Below, one piece after another: positions 8,030 to 14,128 of a DNA stretch of 14,885 nt. How positions within the stretch are numbered: the first letter of the stretch is position 1; each line of letters opens with the position of its first letter. The stretch covers positions 1 through 14,885 of the forward strand of contig JAGMDP010000024.1 in NCBI GenBank assembly GCA_023128635.1, read 5' to 3'. The notes under the pieces are model-generated. The model ran no database searches. It was given only the letters and a program-made list of their open reading frames with translations, and was not told the origin of the DNA. The stretch is from Candidatus Heimdallarchaeota archaeon (GTDB lineage Archaea > Asgardarchaeota > Heimdallarchaeia > JABLTI01). A program made the position numbers and the translations under genes.

Positions 8030-8917
8030 ATGCCTAAGATTCCACAAAAAACTCAAACAACGATTTGGGTTATCTCCATATCTATAGGAGTAGCAATGGG
8101 TGTTATTGCTGCTTTAATTTTTGCTAACGTATTTAATCTTCATGAAAATATAACCGCAAGTGACTTCATAGCAATTGGTATATTACTTACGATTGCTCCT
8201 CCATCTGTTGCATTTTTCATTGATAATAATTGGAGAACTGGTATTGATACTAACTTGCCAAATCTATTGAGAGACATTGCTGACGCTCAAAGAACAGGAT
8301 TATCCCTACCAAGAGCAGTTACGGAATCATCCAAAAGAAACTATGGTCCTTTAACACCTGAATTACAGAAAATGGCCGCGAAAATTTCTTGGGGAATTCC
8401 CTTTGATCAAGCGATGCGTTCGTTTACAGAAACTGCTGATACAGAATTAAATAACCGTGCTGCTATTCTAATTCTTGAAGCACAGAGATCAGGTGGAGTT
8501 ATAGAAGATATATTTGATTCAGCACAGAAACATGTTGAAGACATTCTAGCGCTGAGAAAAGAAAGATTAGGACAAATGAAACCGTACATATGGATTATTT
8601 ATGCAGCTTTCATCATTTTCTTGTTAGTAATTGTAGTGCTATTTAATACATTCTTTTACCCGATGGCGGAGATGTATACGGAATTCCAAGGGAATCAATT
8701 TGCAAATATGGGACTGAATCCCCAAGTCTTAGAATCGTACAAAATCTTGTTTCTCCACATGACTATAGTTGAAGGATTATTCAGTGGACTTGTAGCAGGA
8801 AAAATGGGTGAAGGAAAAGCAAAATCAGGATTAAAACATTCCTCAATCATGGTTTTAATTGGTTGGATAACATACAAATTAACCATAGAACTCCAGCTGA
8901 TAGAGATAAACATGTGA
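8030..8917 (+). CDS. TadC/FlaJ-like pilus assembly platform protein (T2SS F domain)
   Basis: A predicted polytopic membrane protein of 295 residues. Two N-terminal membrane segments (10-33 and 45-63) precede a cytoplasmic T2SS-F domain (about 70-185) reading NLLRDIADAQRTGLSL...GIPFDQAM...ILILEAQRSGG. Three further membrane segments follow (about 186-208, 238-258 and 270-290). The C-terminal run of SGLVAGKMGEG then SGLKHSSIM is characteristic of archaeal TadC/FlaJ platform proteins, which sit in the membrane and couple a cytoplasmic ATPase to pilus or archaellum assembly. At 295 residues it has one F domain, as in TadB/TadC. Full archaellar FlaJ is about twice as long, so this is not the archaellum platform. 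A coiled-coil gene follows after seven bases, and pilin-like genes diverge upstream. No secretion ATPase or second F-domain gene lies in view. Confidence 0.88.
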   Translation: MPKIPQKTQTTIWVISISIGVAMGVIAALIFANVFNLHENITASDFIAIGILLTIAPPSVAFFIDNNWRTGIDTNLPNLLRDIADAQRTGLSLPRAVTESSKRNYGPLTPELQKMAAKISWGIPFDQAMRSFTETADTELNNRAAILILEAQRSGGVIEDIFDSAQKHVEDILALRKERLGQMKPYIWIIYAAFIIFLLVIVVLFNTFFYPMAEMYTEFQGNQFANMGLNPQVLESYKILFLHMTIVEGLFSGLVAGKMGEGKAKSGLKHSSIMVLIGWITYKLTIELQLIEINM

Positions 8918-8924
8918 AAACACG

Positions 8925-9353
8925 GTGGTCGAACACTTGGCTAAAATAGAACAAGAAGTAAAGGAAATGAAAACAGCGATTACAGAGCTAGAAGGAAAAA
9001 TTGACAAATTGCAGTTTTTCCTTGTCCAGATTATGAATAAAGTAAGTGAAGAAGGAGATCAAGCTTCAAGTGGATCTACAACAGGTGCTGCACCGGGAGG
9101 ATCTATCTCAGTAGATATTACTCCCTTGGAAGAACGTCTAGACCAGCTCTCAAAAACTATGGTTTCTAAAGCAGACCTGGAACCAATTACTCAAGCACTG
9201 AATAGCATGTATGATGAGCGAGTAAAGGAAGCGGAAGATACAATTGATAATGTAACAGTACTCTTAGAGAAAGGATTAGCATTAACAGAGTTAACGGCTT
9301 CTTTGAAGGAAATAGAAGCTCACCTTCAAGAATTGATTGCCCCACCAAAGTAA
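8925..9353 (+). CDS. small coiled-coil protein coupled to the TadC-like gene
   Basis: A 142-residue soluble protein with a GTG start seven bases after the TadC stop, implying translational coupling; no in-frame ATG fits better. Residues ~4-42 form a heptad-patterned helix (LAKIEQEVKEMKTAITELEG). A Gly/Ser/Ala-rich linker (~48-60) follows, then a second helical stretch (~66-138). There are no membrane segments, cysteines or catalytic motifs. I do not recognise a family. Because it is coupled to the platform gene, it may be a cytoplasmic accessory or scaffolding factor, loosely comparable to the coiled-coil FlaC/D/E proteins beside archaellar FlaJ. That comparison rests on position and coiled-coil content only. 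T-rich DNA after its stop suggests it ends the operon. Confidence 0.75.
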   Translation: MVEHLAKIEQEVKEMKTAITELEGKIDKLQFFLVQIMNKVSEEGDQASSGSTTGAAPGGSISVDITPLEERLDQLSKTMVSKADLEPITQALNSMYDERVKEAEDTIDNVTVLLEKGLALTELTASLKEIEAHLQELIAPPK

Positions 9354-9378
9354 TAGTTACCAAGTCTAAAACAACATT

Positions 9379-9418
9379 GTTTTTCCTCCTTTAATATCTT
9401 CTTTTTCAATAATTTTTT
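9379..9418 (+). terminator. T-rich tract after coiled-coil gene
   Basis: Three T-runs of five to six bases lie within about 40 bases (9380-9384, 9402-9406 and 9413-9418), after the coiled-coil gene and before the next cluster. This is the usual form of an archaeal terminator. There is no hairpin of note. Confidence 0.45.
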
Positions 9419-9468
9419 AATGAGGGAACTCTGTTTTTTCTTATTGAACTCAGGAACGATGATTGGAA

Positions 9469-9744
9469 ATGAAAAAAACTACACTCAGAACTGAAAAGGG
9501 GTTAATTGAAGTGGAACTAAGTATAGAAAATAATCAAATGACCAAACTAAAAATCACAGGTGACTTTTTCATCTATCCTGAGGAAGCATTAGAAATTATT
9601 GAACAAGAGTTATTGGGTATTACGATAGATAAGGAACAACTCAAAAACAAAATTGAAGGAATCTATAAGGAACAACAAATATCAACACCCGGAATTACAA
9701 TTAATGATTGGGTAACAGTAATTTTGAAAGCCAAAAATCTTTAA
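9469..9744 (+). CDS. lplB: LplB-like: stand-alone lipoate-protein ligase C-terminal domain
   Basis: A 91-residue protein resembling the C-terminal accessory domain of lipoate-protein ligase A. The pattern GLIEVELSIENNQMTKLKITGDFFIYPEEAL is typical: a strand pair, then the ITGDFF-(I/L)-x-P motif, then helices around ELLGITIDKEQL and a late helix. In archaea such as Thermoplasma the ligase is split into a catalytic LplA and a separate small LplB, and both are needed to activate lipoate onto 2-oxoacid dehydrogenase or GcvH proteins. No LplA is adjacent, so the partner must be encoded elsewhere. I chose the ATG at 9469 over a TTG two codons earlier; the ribosome-binding site is weak for either. 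The next gene on the same strand starts 59 bases on. The family match is by eye but the motif is distinctive. Confidence 0.8.
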   Translation: MKKTTLRTEKGLIEVELSIENNQMTKLKITGDFFIYPEEALEIIEQELLGITIDKEQLKNKIEGIYKEQQISTPGITINDWVTVILKAKNL

Positions 9745-9803
9745 ACATATTTAAAAACGCTATCAAAAATTTATCAATAATTATCTTAGAAGAGTGGGCT
9801 AGT

Positions 9804-10076
9804 GTGAAAATAACTTTCGAGTTCAAAGGATCGATTTTTGGTCAAAAAGAGAAAATTGTCTTGACATTGAAAGATAATCTTTCAGTTTTAGCTGCTCTTA
9901 AAGAGTTAGCTTCACAAATACCATCACTTGAGACGTTACTCTTCAAAGAAGATTCATTACGTAATGATATCCTTGTATTTGTTGATAGAACAGATGTAAT
10001 AACTATGAAATTGCTTGCTGTGTCTTTAGAAGACGGACAACAAATCACTGTCTTACCACTTGCTCATGGCGGTTAA
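9804..10076 (+). CDS. ubiquitin-like beta-grasp protein, MoaD/ThiS/SAMP type, C-terminal Gly-Gly
   Basis: A 90-residue protein with the beta-grasp pattern of MoaD, ThiS, Urm1 and the archaeal SAMPs. An opening hairpin (VKITFEFKGSIF...EKIVLTL) precedes a helix (SVLAALKELASQIP), a strand ILVFVDRTDV, a short helical turn, and SLEDGQQITVLPLAHGG at the end. The DG(Q/D)-x-(I/V)-x-(V/L)-x-P-x-x-x-GG ending is the hallmark: the terminal Gly-Gly is adenylated by an E1-like enzyme for sulfur transfer or protein conjugation. I take the GTG at 9804 as start, because the beta-grasp fold begins there. An upstream in-frame TTG at 9708 would add 32 unrelated residues and overlap the LplB gene. The stop is 32 bases before the EF-2 paralog, implying co-transcription. 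Sulfur carrier and protein modifier roles cannot be told apart from sequence. Confidence 0.82.
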   Translation: MKITFEFKGSIFGQKEKIVLTLKDNLSVLAALKELASQIPSLETLLFKEDSLRNDILVFVDRTDVITMKLLAVSLEDGQQITVLPLAHGG

Positions 10077-10090
10077 AAGTAGACGAATAA

Positions 10091-10098
10091 AAGGAGAG
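10091..10098 (+). promoter_or_regulatory. ribosome binding site deciding the EF-2 paralog start
   Basis: AAGGAGAG sits ten bases before the ATG at 10109 and only one base before an in-frame TTG at 10100, so the ATG is the start. It is a strong Shine-Dalgarno sequence for this window. Confidence 0.65.
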
Positions 10099-10108
10099 CT
10101 TGATTAAG

Positions 10109-12169
10109 ATGAGCTTGATAGAGAAAATTTCGAATTTAATGACAAATCAAAAAAAGATAAGAAATATTGCTCTAGTTGCTCACATAGATCATGGAAAAAC
10201 AACTCTGTCGGATTCTCTACTTGTTTCTGCAGGCATTTTAGCTCCATCTATAGCGGGAGAAGCACGTGCCTTAGATTTTTTGCCAGAGGAGCAAAGACGC
10301 GGTATAACTATGAAGACCGCGAATATTTCATTGATCGTCAAAAAAGAAGATGAGGAATTCTTAATTAATTTAATTGATAGTCCTGGTCATGTTGATTTTT
10401 CGGGTAAAGTTGCACGAGCATTACGAATTGTAGATGGAGCAATAGTAGTTATAGATGCTGTAGAACAAGTTATGGCGCAAACGGAGACAGTTATTAGACA
10501 ATGTGTAACTGAAGGCGTTAAGCCGATTCTCTTCATTAACAAAGTAGATCGTTTAATCAATGAATTAAAATTAACCCCAAACCAAATTTCAGAGAGAATT
10601 GAGATACTTTATAATAATTTTAATGCCTTGGTAAAGAAGTTTTCAAAAAATTCCTCTGTGCCAAAGTGGCGTAGCTCAACAAGAGACGGAAGTGTGGTAT
10701 TTGGTTCAGCTCTTCATCGCTGGGCAATTTCAATTCCAATTGCTAAAGAGACTGAAATAACATTTGATCAAATTGTTGAGTACTATTCAAAAAATGAAAT
10801 TGAAACTTTGCAACAATTATTACCAATAGAGAAACCCTTGATTGATATGATTATTAATCACCTCCCTGATCCGATAACTGCTCAGAAATATAGAATTCAG
10901 AATATTTGGAAAGGAGATTTAACTTCTAGCGTTGGAAAGGCGATGATTAATTGTCAAACAGAAGGAGAAGATATACCTTTAGTTTTTGGTTCAACAAAAA
11001 TTTTGATGGATAAACATGCGGGTCAATTAGTATTAGGACGTATTTTCTCCGGGATACTAATGGAAAAGACAAACGTTATACTCCTAAATACGAAAGAACC
11101 TAAGAAAATACAAAATATATATGTCTTTATGGGAGAGGATAAAAAACGATTAACTCAAGTTCCTGCTGGTAACACTGTAGCAATCTCAGGTCTAGGTGAA
11201 ATAAATCCAGGGGAAACACTCGTAAGTATAAATCAAAAAGAAATGTTGCCTTTTGAAGAAATAAAATATCTTGCTAGTCCCGTTGTTACCGTTGCAATAG
11301 AACCAGAAATGCTTCGTGACTTACCACAACTCAAGAAAGTTCTCAAGCGATTTGACTTGGAGGATCCAAATCTTCTCATAAGAATTGATGATCAGTCAGG
11401 TGAAATCCTCTTAATGGGATTGGGAGAATTACATCTTGAAACAGTAGTTAATGATGTTTCCTTATTGGTTAAATGCACCTCCTCATCACCTCTTGTCATT
11501 TTTGTTGAAAGAATTAGTAAACCAAGTGGAGAAATATCTCGAGATGAATTTGGCTCTAAAGTAAGATTACTCGTAGAATCTAATACAGAAGATAAAACCC
11601 CACCACCATCAGTTGGCGAGGAAATCGGGGATTACATTGAAGGCTTAAGCCAATATAAAAATGAAATTGTTATTAAGAAATCTATAATAAACAAATTTTC
11701 AAAAGAAGCGATTGAGAATATTTTAGTAGGAATAAAAAGTGCATTGATTTCAGGACCAATCTTTTCTAAACCAGTTGCTGGTGTTCGAATCATAATTAGA
11801 GATTTCGAAGCTACTGAGGGTGAGAAATTCGAGCACACTGTACCTTTACTAAGAAATTCTGTGTGGGACGCCTTACGCAAAGGAGAAATCGCTACCCAAG
11901 AACCAATCTATAAGATACAAATCACAACCCCTGCAATGTACCTAGGAAAAGTAACTTCGGTAATCAACAAAAGAAGAGGGGATATAGTTGATGTTAGGTC
12001 TGATCAAGATCTCATCATAATTTCAGGGAGTTTACCAGTCGCTGAATCTTTCAAAATAGATCAAGATTTACGATCTGATACTGAAGGAAGAGCATTTTGG
12101 CAAATGTCCTTTGAACGATACGAGATTATCTCAGAAACTCGCTTAGATGAATATAAACAAAAGCAGTAA
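10109..12169 (+). CDS. EF-2 family translational GTPase, paralog lacking the diphthamide loop
   Basis: A 686-residue GTPase of the archaeal/eukaryotic EF-2 family. The G domain is intact: AHIDHGKT P-loop (24-31), RGITM switch I (64-68), DSPGHVDF switch II (90-97), NKVD (144-147) and GSALH (199-203). Domain II follows (about 290-380), then domain III with MGLGELHLE (436-444), domain IV (about 465-605) and domain V ending LPVAESF...RSDTEGRAFW. Domain IV is abnormal. In canonical EF-2 a loop reading D-x-x-H-R-G-P-A-Q holds the histidine modified to diphthamide; here (residues 564-577) the loop is about three residues shorter and has no HRG. The conserved SPNKHN loop is also absent, and the protein is roughly 45 residues shorter than typical archaeal EF-2 (about 730). 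This fits the described EF-2 paralogs of diphthamide-lacking Asgard archaea. Whether it still translocates tRNA is doubtful. A ubiquitin-like gene lies 32 bases upstream. Confidence 0.95.
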   Translation: MSLIEKISNLMTNQKKIRNIALVAHIDHGKTTLSDSLLVSAGILAPSIAGEARALDFLPEEQRRGITMKTANISLIVKKEDEEFLINLIDSPGHVDFSGKVARALRIVDGAIVVIDAVEQVMAQTETVIRQCVTEGVKPILFINKVDRLINELKLTPNQISERIEILYNNFNALVKKFSKNSSVPKWRSSTRDGSVVFGSALHRWAISIPIAKETEITFDQIVEYYSKNEIETLQQLLPIEKPLIDMIINHLPDPITAQKYRIQNIWKGDLTSSVGKAMINCQTEGEDIPLVFGSTKILMDKHAGQLVLGRIFSGILMEKTNVILLNTKEPKKIQNIYVFMGEDKKRLTQVPAGNTVAISGLGEINPGETLVSINQKEMLPFEEIKYLASPVVTVAIEPEMLRDLPQLKKVLKRFDLEDPNLLIRIDDQSGEILLMGLGELHLETVVNDVSLLVKCTSSSPLVIFVERISKPSGEISRDEFGSKVRLLVESNTEDKTPPPSVGEEIGDYIEGLSQYKNEIVIKKSIINKFSKEAIENILVGIKSALISGPIFSKPVAGVRIIIRDFEATEGEKFEHTVPLLRNSVWDALRKGEIATQEPIYKIQITTPAMYLGKVTSVINKRRGDIVDVRSDQDLIIISGSLPVAESFKIDQDLRSDTEGRAFWQMSFERYEIISETRLDEYKQKQ

Positions 12170-12207
12170 AAGATTAACTACAAAATAGGAATCGTATAAG
12201 CTACTAA

Positions 12208-12933
12208 TTGACTATCTTTTTAAACTTAAAAAAAAAGATATTAGATGACAAATATAAATTATTCTCAAGTATGGTGAAGAACAACGTGCGACGAATTAAA
12301 GACGATCTTGGTAGAACAGTAGATGCAGAAGACAACTTAGCGAAAATGATTATGATTGAGCAAGGGATTGACGCTGCTTATGAAATCGAAGAACCTGTTT
12401 CACGAAGTTATGCATTTTGTGATTGCATAATAGCTATTTCTGAATTTGCTAGGGAAACAAGTAACTTTGAAACGCTCGAAAGAACTCAACCATTACTTGA
12501 ACAAATAACAAATAAAGGTGCAACAGCAAGAGCTTTATGTTATCTAGCAGTAGTCCTCTCTTCACTAAATCATGAAGAAGAAGCTGAAAAAGCACTTCTT
12601 GATTCTATAAAATGCGCTTCAGAAATAAGAGATGACTTTGATCGAAGAGACGCTTTACTTGACATTGCTACTTCTACTGCTGACATGTCATTTTTATTGA
12701 ATAAACGTAGATTAGTTAATTTAGGCTTACAATTTCAGGATCAATTAACAAAAGGACAAAAAGCATATCTCTTTGGCTATCTCTCACAGGTTCTTCCATC
12801 CGAAGAAGGCACTCAATTAATGAGAGAAGCAATGAATATAGCAAGTCAAATAAAAGATCCAATTACAAGATCCAAAGTTTCATTAGAACTAGCAACTCTT
12901 CTAACAAGTAGTGCAAAACCACTTGAAGAATAA
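12208..12933 (+). CDS. helical-repeat (solenoid) protein downstream of the EF-2 paralog
   Basis: An all-helical soluble protein of up to 241 residues with degenerate repeats of the form I-x-(D/E)-x3-R-x3-(A/S/L)-x-(L/I)-A. They are visible at about 60-76 (IEEPVSRSYAF), 140-154 (IRDDFDRRDALLDIA) and 215-230 (IKDPITRSKVSLELA), with a looser unit at 100-116. Such units build TPR/HEAT-like alpha-solenoids that act as binding scaffolds. The start is uncertain. A TTG at 12208 gives 241 residues. An ATG at 12271 gives 220 and would suit a TATA-like TTTTTAAACT at about 12217-12226. It follows the EF-2 paralog by 38 bases (or 101 to the ATG), so co-transcription is possible. It converges on the PHP gene, 13 bases away. 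No specific function is recognised. Confidence 0.75.
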   Translation: MTIFLNLKKKILDDKYKLFSSMVKNNVRRIKDDLGRTVDAEDNLAKMIMIEQGIDAAYEIEEPVSRSYAFCDCIIAISEFARETSNFETLERTQPLLEQITNKGATARALCYLAVVLSSLNHEEEAEKALLDSIKCASEIRDDFDRRDALLDIATSTADMSFLLNKRRLVNLGLQFQDQLTKGQKAYLFGYLSQVLPSEEGTQLMREAMNIASQIKDPITRSKVSLELATLLTSSAKPLEE

Positions 12934-12946
12934 AAAGTTAAAATCA

Positions 12947-13648
12947 TTAGAAATAATCGAAAAATCTCACTACTTTTCTTCCTTCTTTAGGGGTAAAGAT
13001 AATTTTAAAGAAATTAGCAATGTCATGTTGATCAATTGGTTTTTTTCTCGATTGAGTTTTACGACGTCGAAGTGCCTCTAATATTTTCTCTTCAGTTGCT
13101 TCTCCATCAATTTCTACAATGCTATAACAAGTACCTATAGCGTGCACATGATGTGCATCGGAACCACCAACTTCGCTGAAACCATTATGCTTGAACGCTA
13201 CTTTAGCCATTATATTTGGAAAATTAAGAAAAATCTTAGCGAATCCATTGTAGAATTCCATGGCATCTGCTTTTAATGTATAAGCCTTCCATCCAACACT
13301 ATTGTGAGACATAAATGGATGAGGGATAATCGAAACACCACCCAAATCACTGATAAATTCTATAGTTTCTTCAGATGGTTGATTTGGAGGAATTTCCTCA
13401 TTAATACCATAAGCGATAATATGACCATCAGCAGTATCGACTTCAACACCTGCTAAATAGATCTTCTCTTTGTCTTCAGCTTTTAACATCTCTGTTACTT
13501 TTTTAGCAAAAGCGAAATCATTATGAGTTAGTAAACCCGCCCCATCAAGTCCTCTTGAACGTAAGACACCAGGAATTTGTTGGTATTTCACACGCTCATC
13601 TACGTGAACATGAAAATCAATAGCAATTTGTATTTTTTCTGAGGACAT
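12947..13648 (-). CDS. PHP-domain metal-dependent phosphoesterase
   Basis: A 233-residue stand-alone PHP (polymerase and histidinol phosphatase) domain protein. The metal-binding motifs are all present: DFHVH (11-15), THND (41-44), GVEVDTADGH (67-76), IPHP (108-111), EFYNG (131-135) and GGSDAHH (161-167). These ligands form a two- or three-metal site for phosphoester hydrolysis. Relatives include nucleoside 3',5'-bisphosphate and oligonucleotide phosphatases and archaeal proteins of unknown substrate. The short C-terminal tail, basic around RRRKTQSRKK, may contact nucleic acid (inference). The start ATG lacks a Shine-Dalgarno sequence, while TTAATATTTG lies close upstream, so its mRNA may be leaderless or nearly so. 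It is a single gene, convergent with the solenoid gene and divergent from dodecin. Confidence 0.88.
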   Translation of the reverse strand: MSSEKIQIAIDFHVHVDERVKYQQIPGVLRSRGLDGAGLLTHNDFAFAKKVTEMLKAEDKEKIYLAGVEVDTADGHIIAYGINEEIPPNQPSEETIEFISDLGGVSIIPHPFMSHNSVGWKAYTLKADAMEFYNGFAKIFLNFPNIMAKVAFKHNGFSEVGGSDAHHVHAIGTCYSIVEIDGEATEEKILEALRRRKTQSRKKPIDQHDIANFFKIIFTPKEGRKVVRFFDYF

Positions 13649-13764
13649 AATGTATCAAATATTAAGAATCCCTATTAGAAATTTTTCACTATTCTCTTGA
13701 AATAAAGTTGGATTTTAAGAGGGAAAATCTTTTGAGTAAGCACTGTGTTTTTATTATACCTTTT

Positions 13765-13772
13765 AAGGAGGG
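13765..13772 (+). promoter_or_regulatory. ribosome binding site deciding the dodecin start
   Basis: AAGGAGGG is the strongest Shine-Dalgarno match in the window. It lies ten bases before the ATG at 13783 and excludes a longer in-frame reading from TTG at 13708, whose extra 25 residues have no dodecin character. Confidence 0.7.
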
Positions 13773-13782
13773 TACTAAACAT

Positions 13783-13980
13783 ATGGTCATTAAAGTACTA
13801 GAAATCATTGGAAGTTCCCCTAAGAGTTGGGAAGATGCAGCAAATGTTGCTGTAAAAGAAGCATCAGAATCTATTCGTGGAATATCTGGTGTTGATGTAA
13901 TTAATTTGACAGCCGTTGTAAAAGACGGAAAAATAGTCAAGTACAAAGCTTGTTGTAAAATTGCTTTTTCAGTAGAATGA
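13783..13980 (+). CDS. dodecin (flavin-binding small protein)
   Basis: A 65-residue protein with the full dodecin pattern. It opens MVIKVLEIIGSSPKSWEDA, continues with a helix through AVKEASESIRGI, and ends with two strands (VDVINLTAVVKDGKIVKYKA and CKIAFSV). Dodecins assemble as hollow 12-mers that bind flavins such as riboflavin, lumichrome or FMN, stacked between tryptophans at the dimer interface. The key tryptophan is present (W16, in SWEDA). The likely role is storing or buffering free flavin and quenching its photochemistry. The length is typical. The gene stands alone: it diverges from the PHP gene and is followed by a hairpin terminator. Dodecins are widespread in bacteria and haloarchaea, so it carries no firm taxonomic signal. 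Confidence 0.93.
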   Translation: MVIKVLEIIGSSPKSWEDAANVAVKEASESIRGISGVDVINLTAVVKDGKIVKYKACCKIAFSVE

Positions 13981-14003
13981 TTTACAAAGCAATAATAATT
14001 AAA

Positions 14004-14047
14004 TGCGGAGTGACAATTCCGCAATTCTTTTCTCTTTTTATTTTTCA
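14004..14047 (+). terminator. hairpin plus T-rich terminator after dodecin
   Basis: TGCGGA (14004-14009) pairs with TCCGCA (14018-14023) across an eight-base loop. The stem is followed by a pyrimidine tract rich in T (14024-14047). The stem is short but G/C-rich against a very A+T-rich background. It lies 23 bases after the dodecin stop. Confidence 0.65.
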
Positions 14048-14115
14048 ATTTGGAAGCAATACTTTAAGTTATCTCTCTACAGTTGTGTTTTTAGTTTGAA
14101 GATATTTGGAACACT

Positions 14116-14120
14116 GGGTG
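14116..14120 (+). promoter_or_regulatory. ribosome binding site deciding the uvrB start
   Basis: GGGTG lies eight bases before the ATG at 14129. The out-of-frame ATG at 14125 would not read UvrB. Confidence 0.5.
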
Positions 14121-14128
14121 CTTGATGT

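Noticed and set aside
8030..8917. Archaellum locus (ArlJ/FlaJ)
   Set aside because: The protein is about half the length of ArlJ, and no archaellin, ArlI, ArlH or ArlF/G genes are nearby. A Tad-like pilus is the better reading.
9708..9803. N-terminal extension of the ubiquitin-like protein from a TTG codon
   Set aside because: The extra 32 residues overlap the LplB gene, are not part of the beta-grasp pattern, and a GTG at 9804 sits exactly at the fold start.
11834..11836. His576 in FEHTVP as a displaced diphthamide acceptor
   Set aside because: It is three residues before the conserved Pro, whereas the diphthamide His is about eight before it, and no Arg-Gly follows. It aligns with the Gln after the HRG loop.
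13665..13675. AGAATCCCTAT shared with 7950-7960 as a regulatory motif
   Set aside because: Only two copies of 11 bases occur, and the second lacks the palindromic right half. Chance similarity in A+T-rich DNA cannot be excluded.
13689..14048. Minus-strand open frame of 119 codons over dodecin
   Set aside because: It is the reverse of the dodecin gene and its terminator. Its residues resemble no family, while the plus strand is an unmistakable dodecin with a strong ribosome-binding site.
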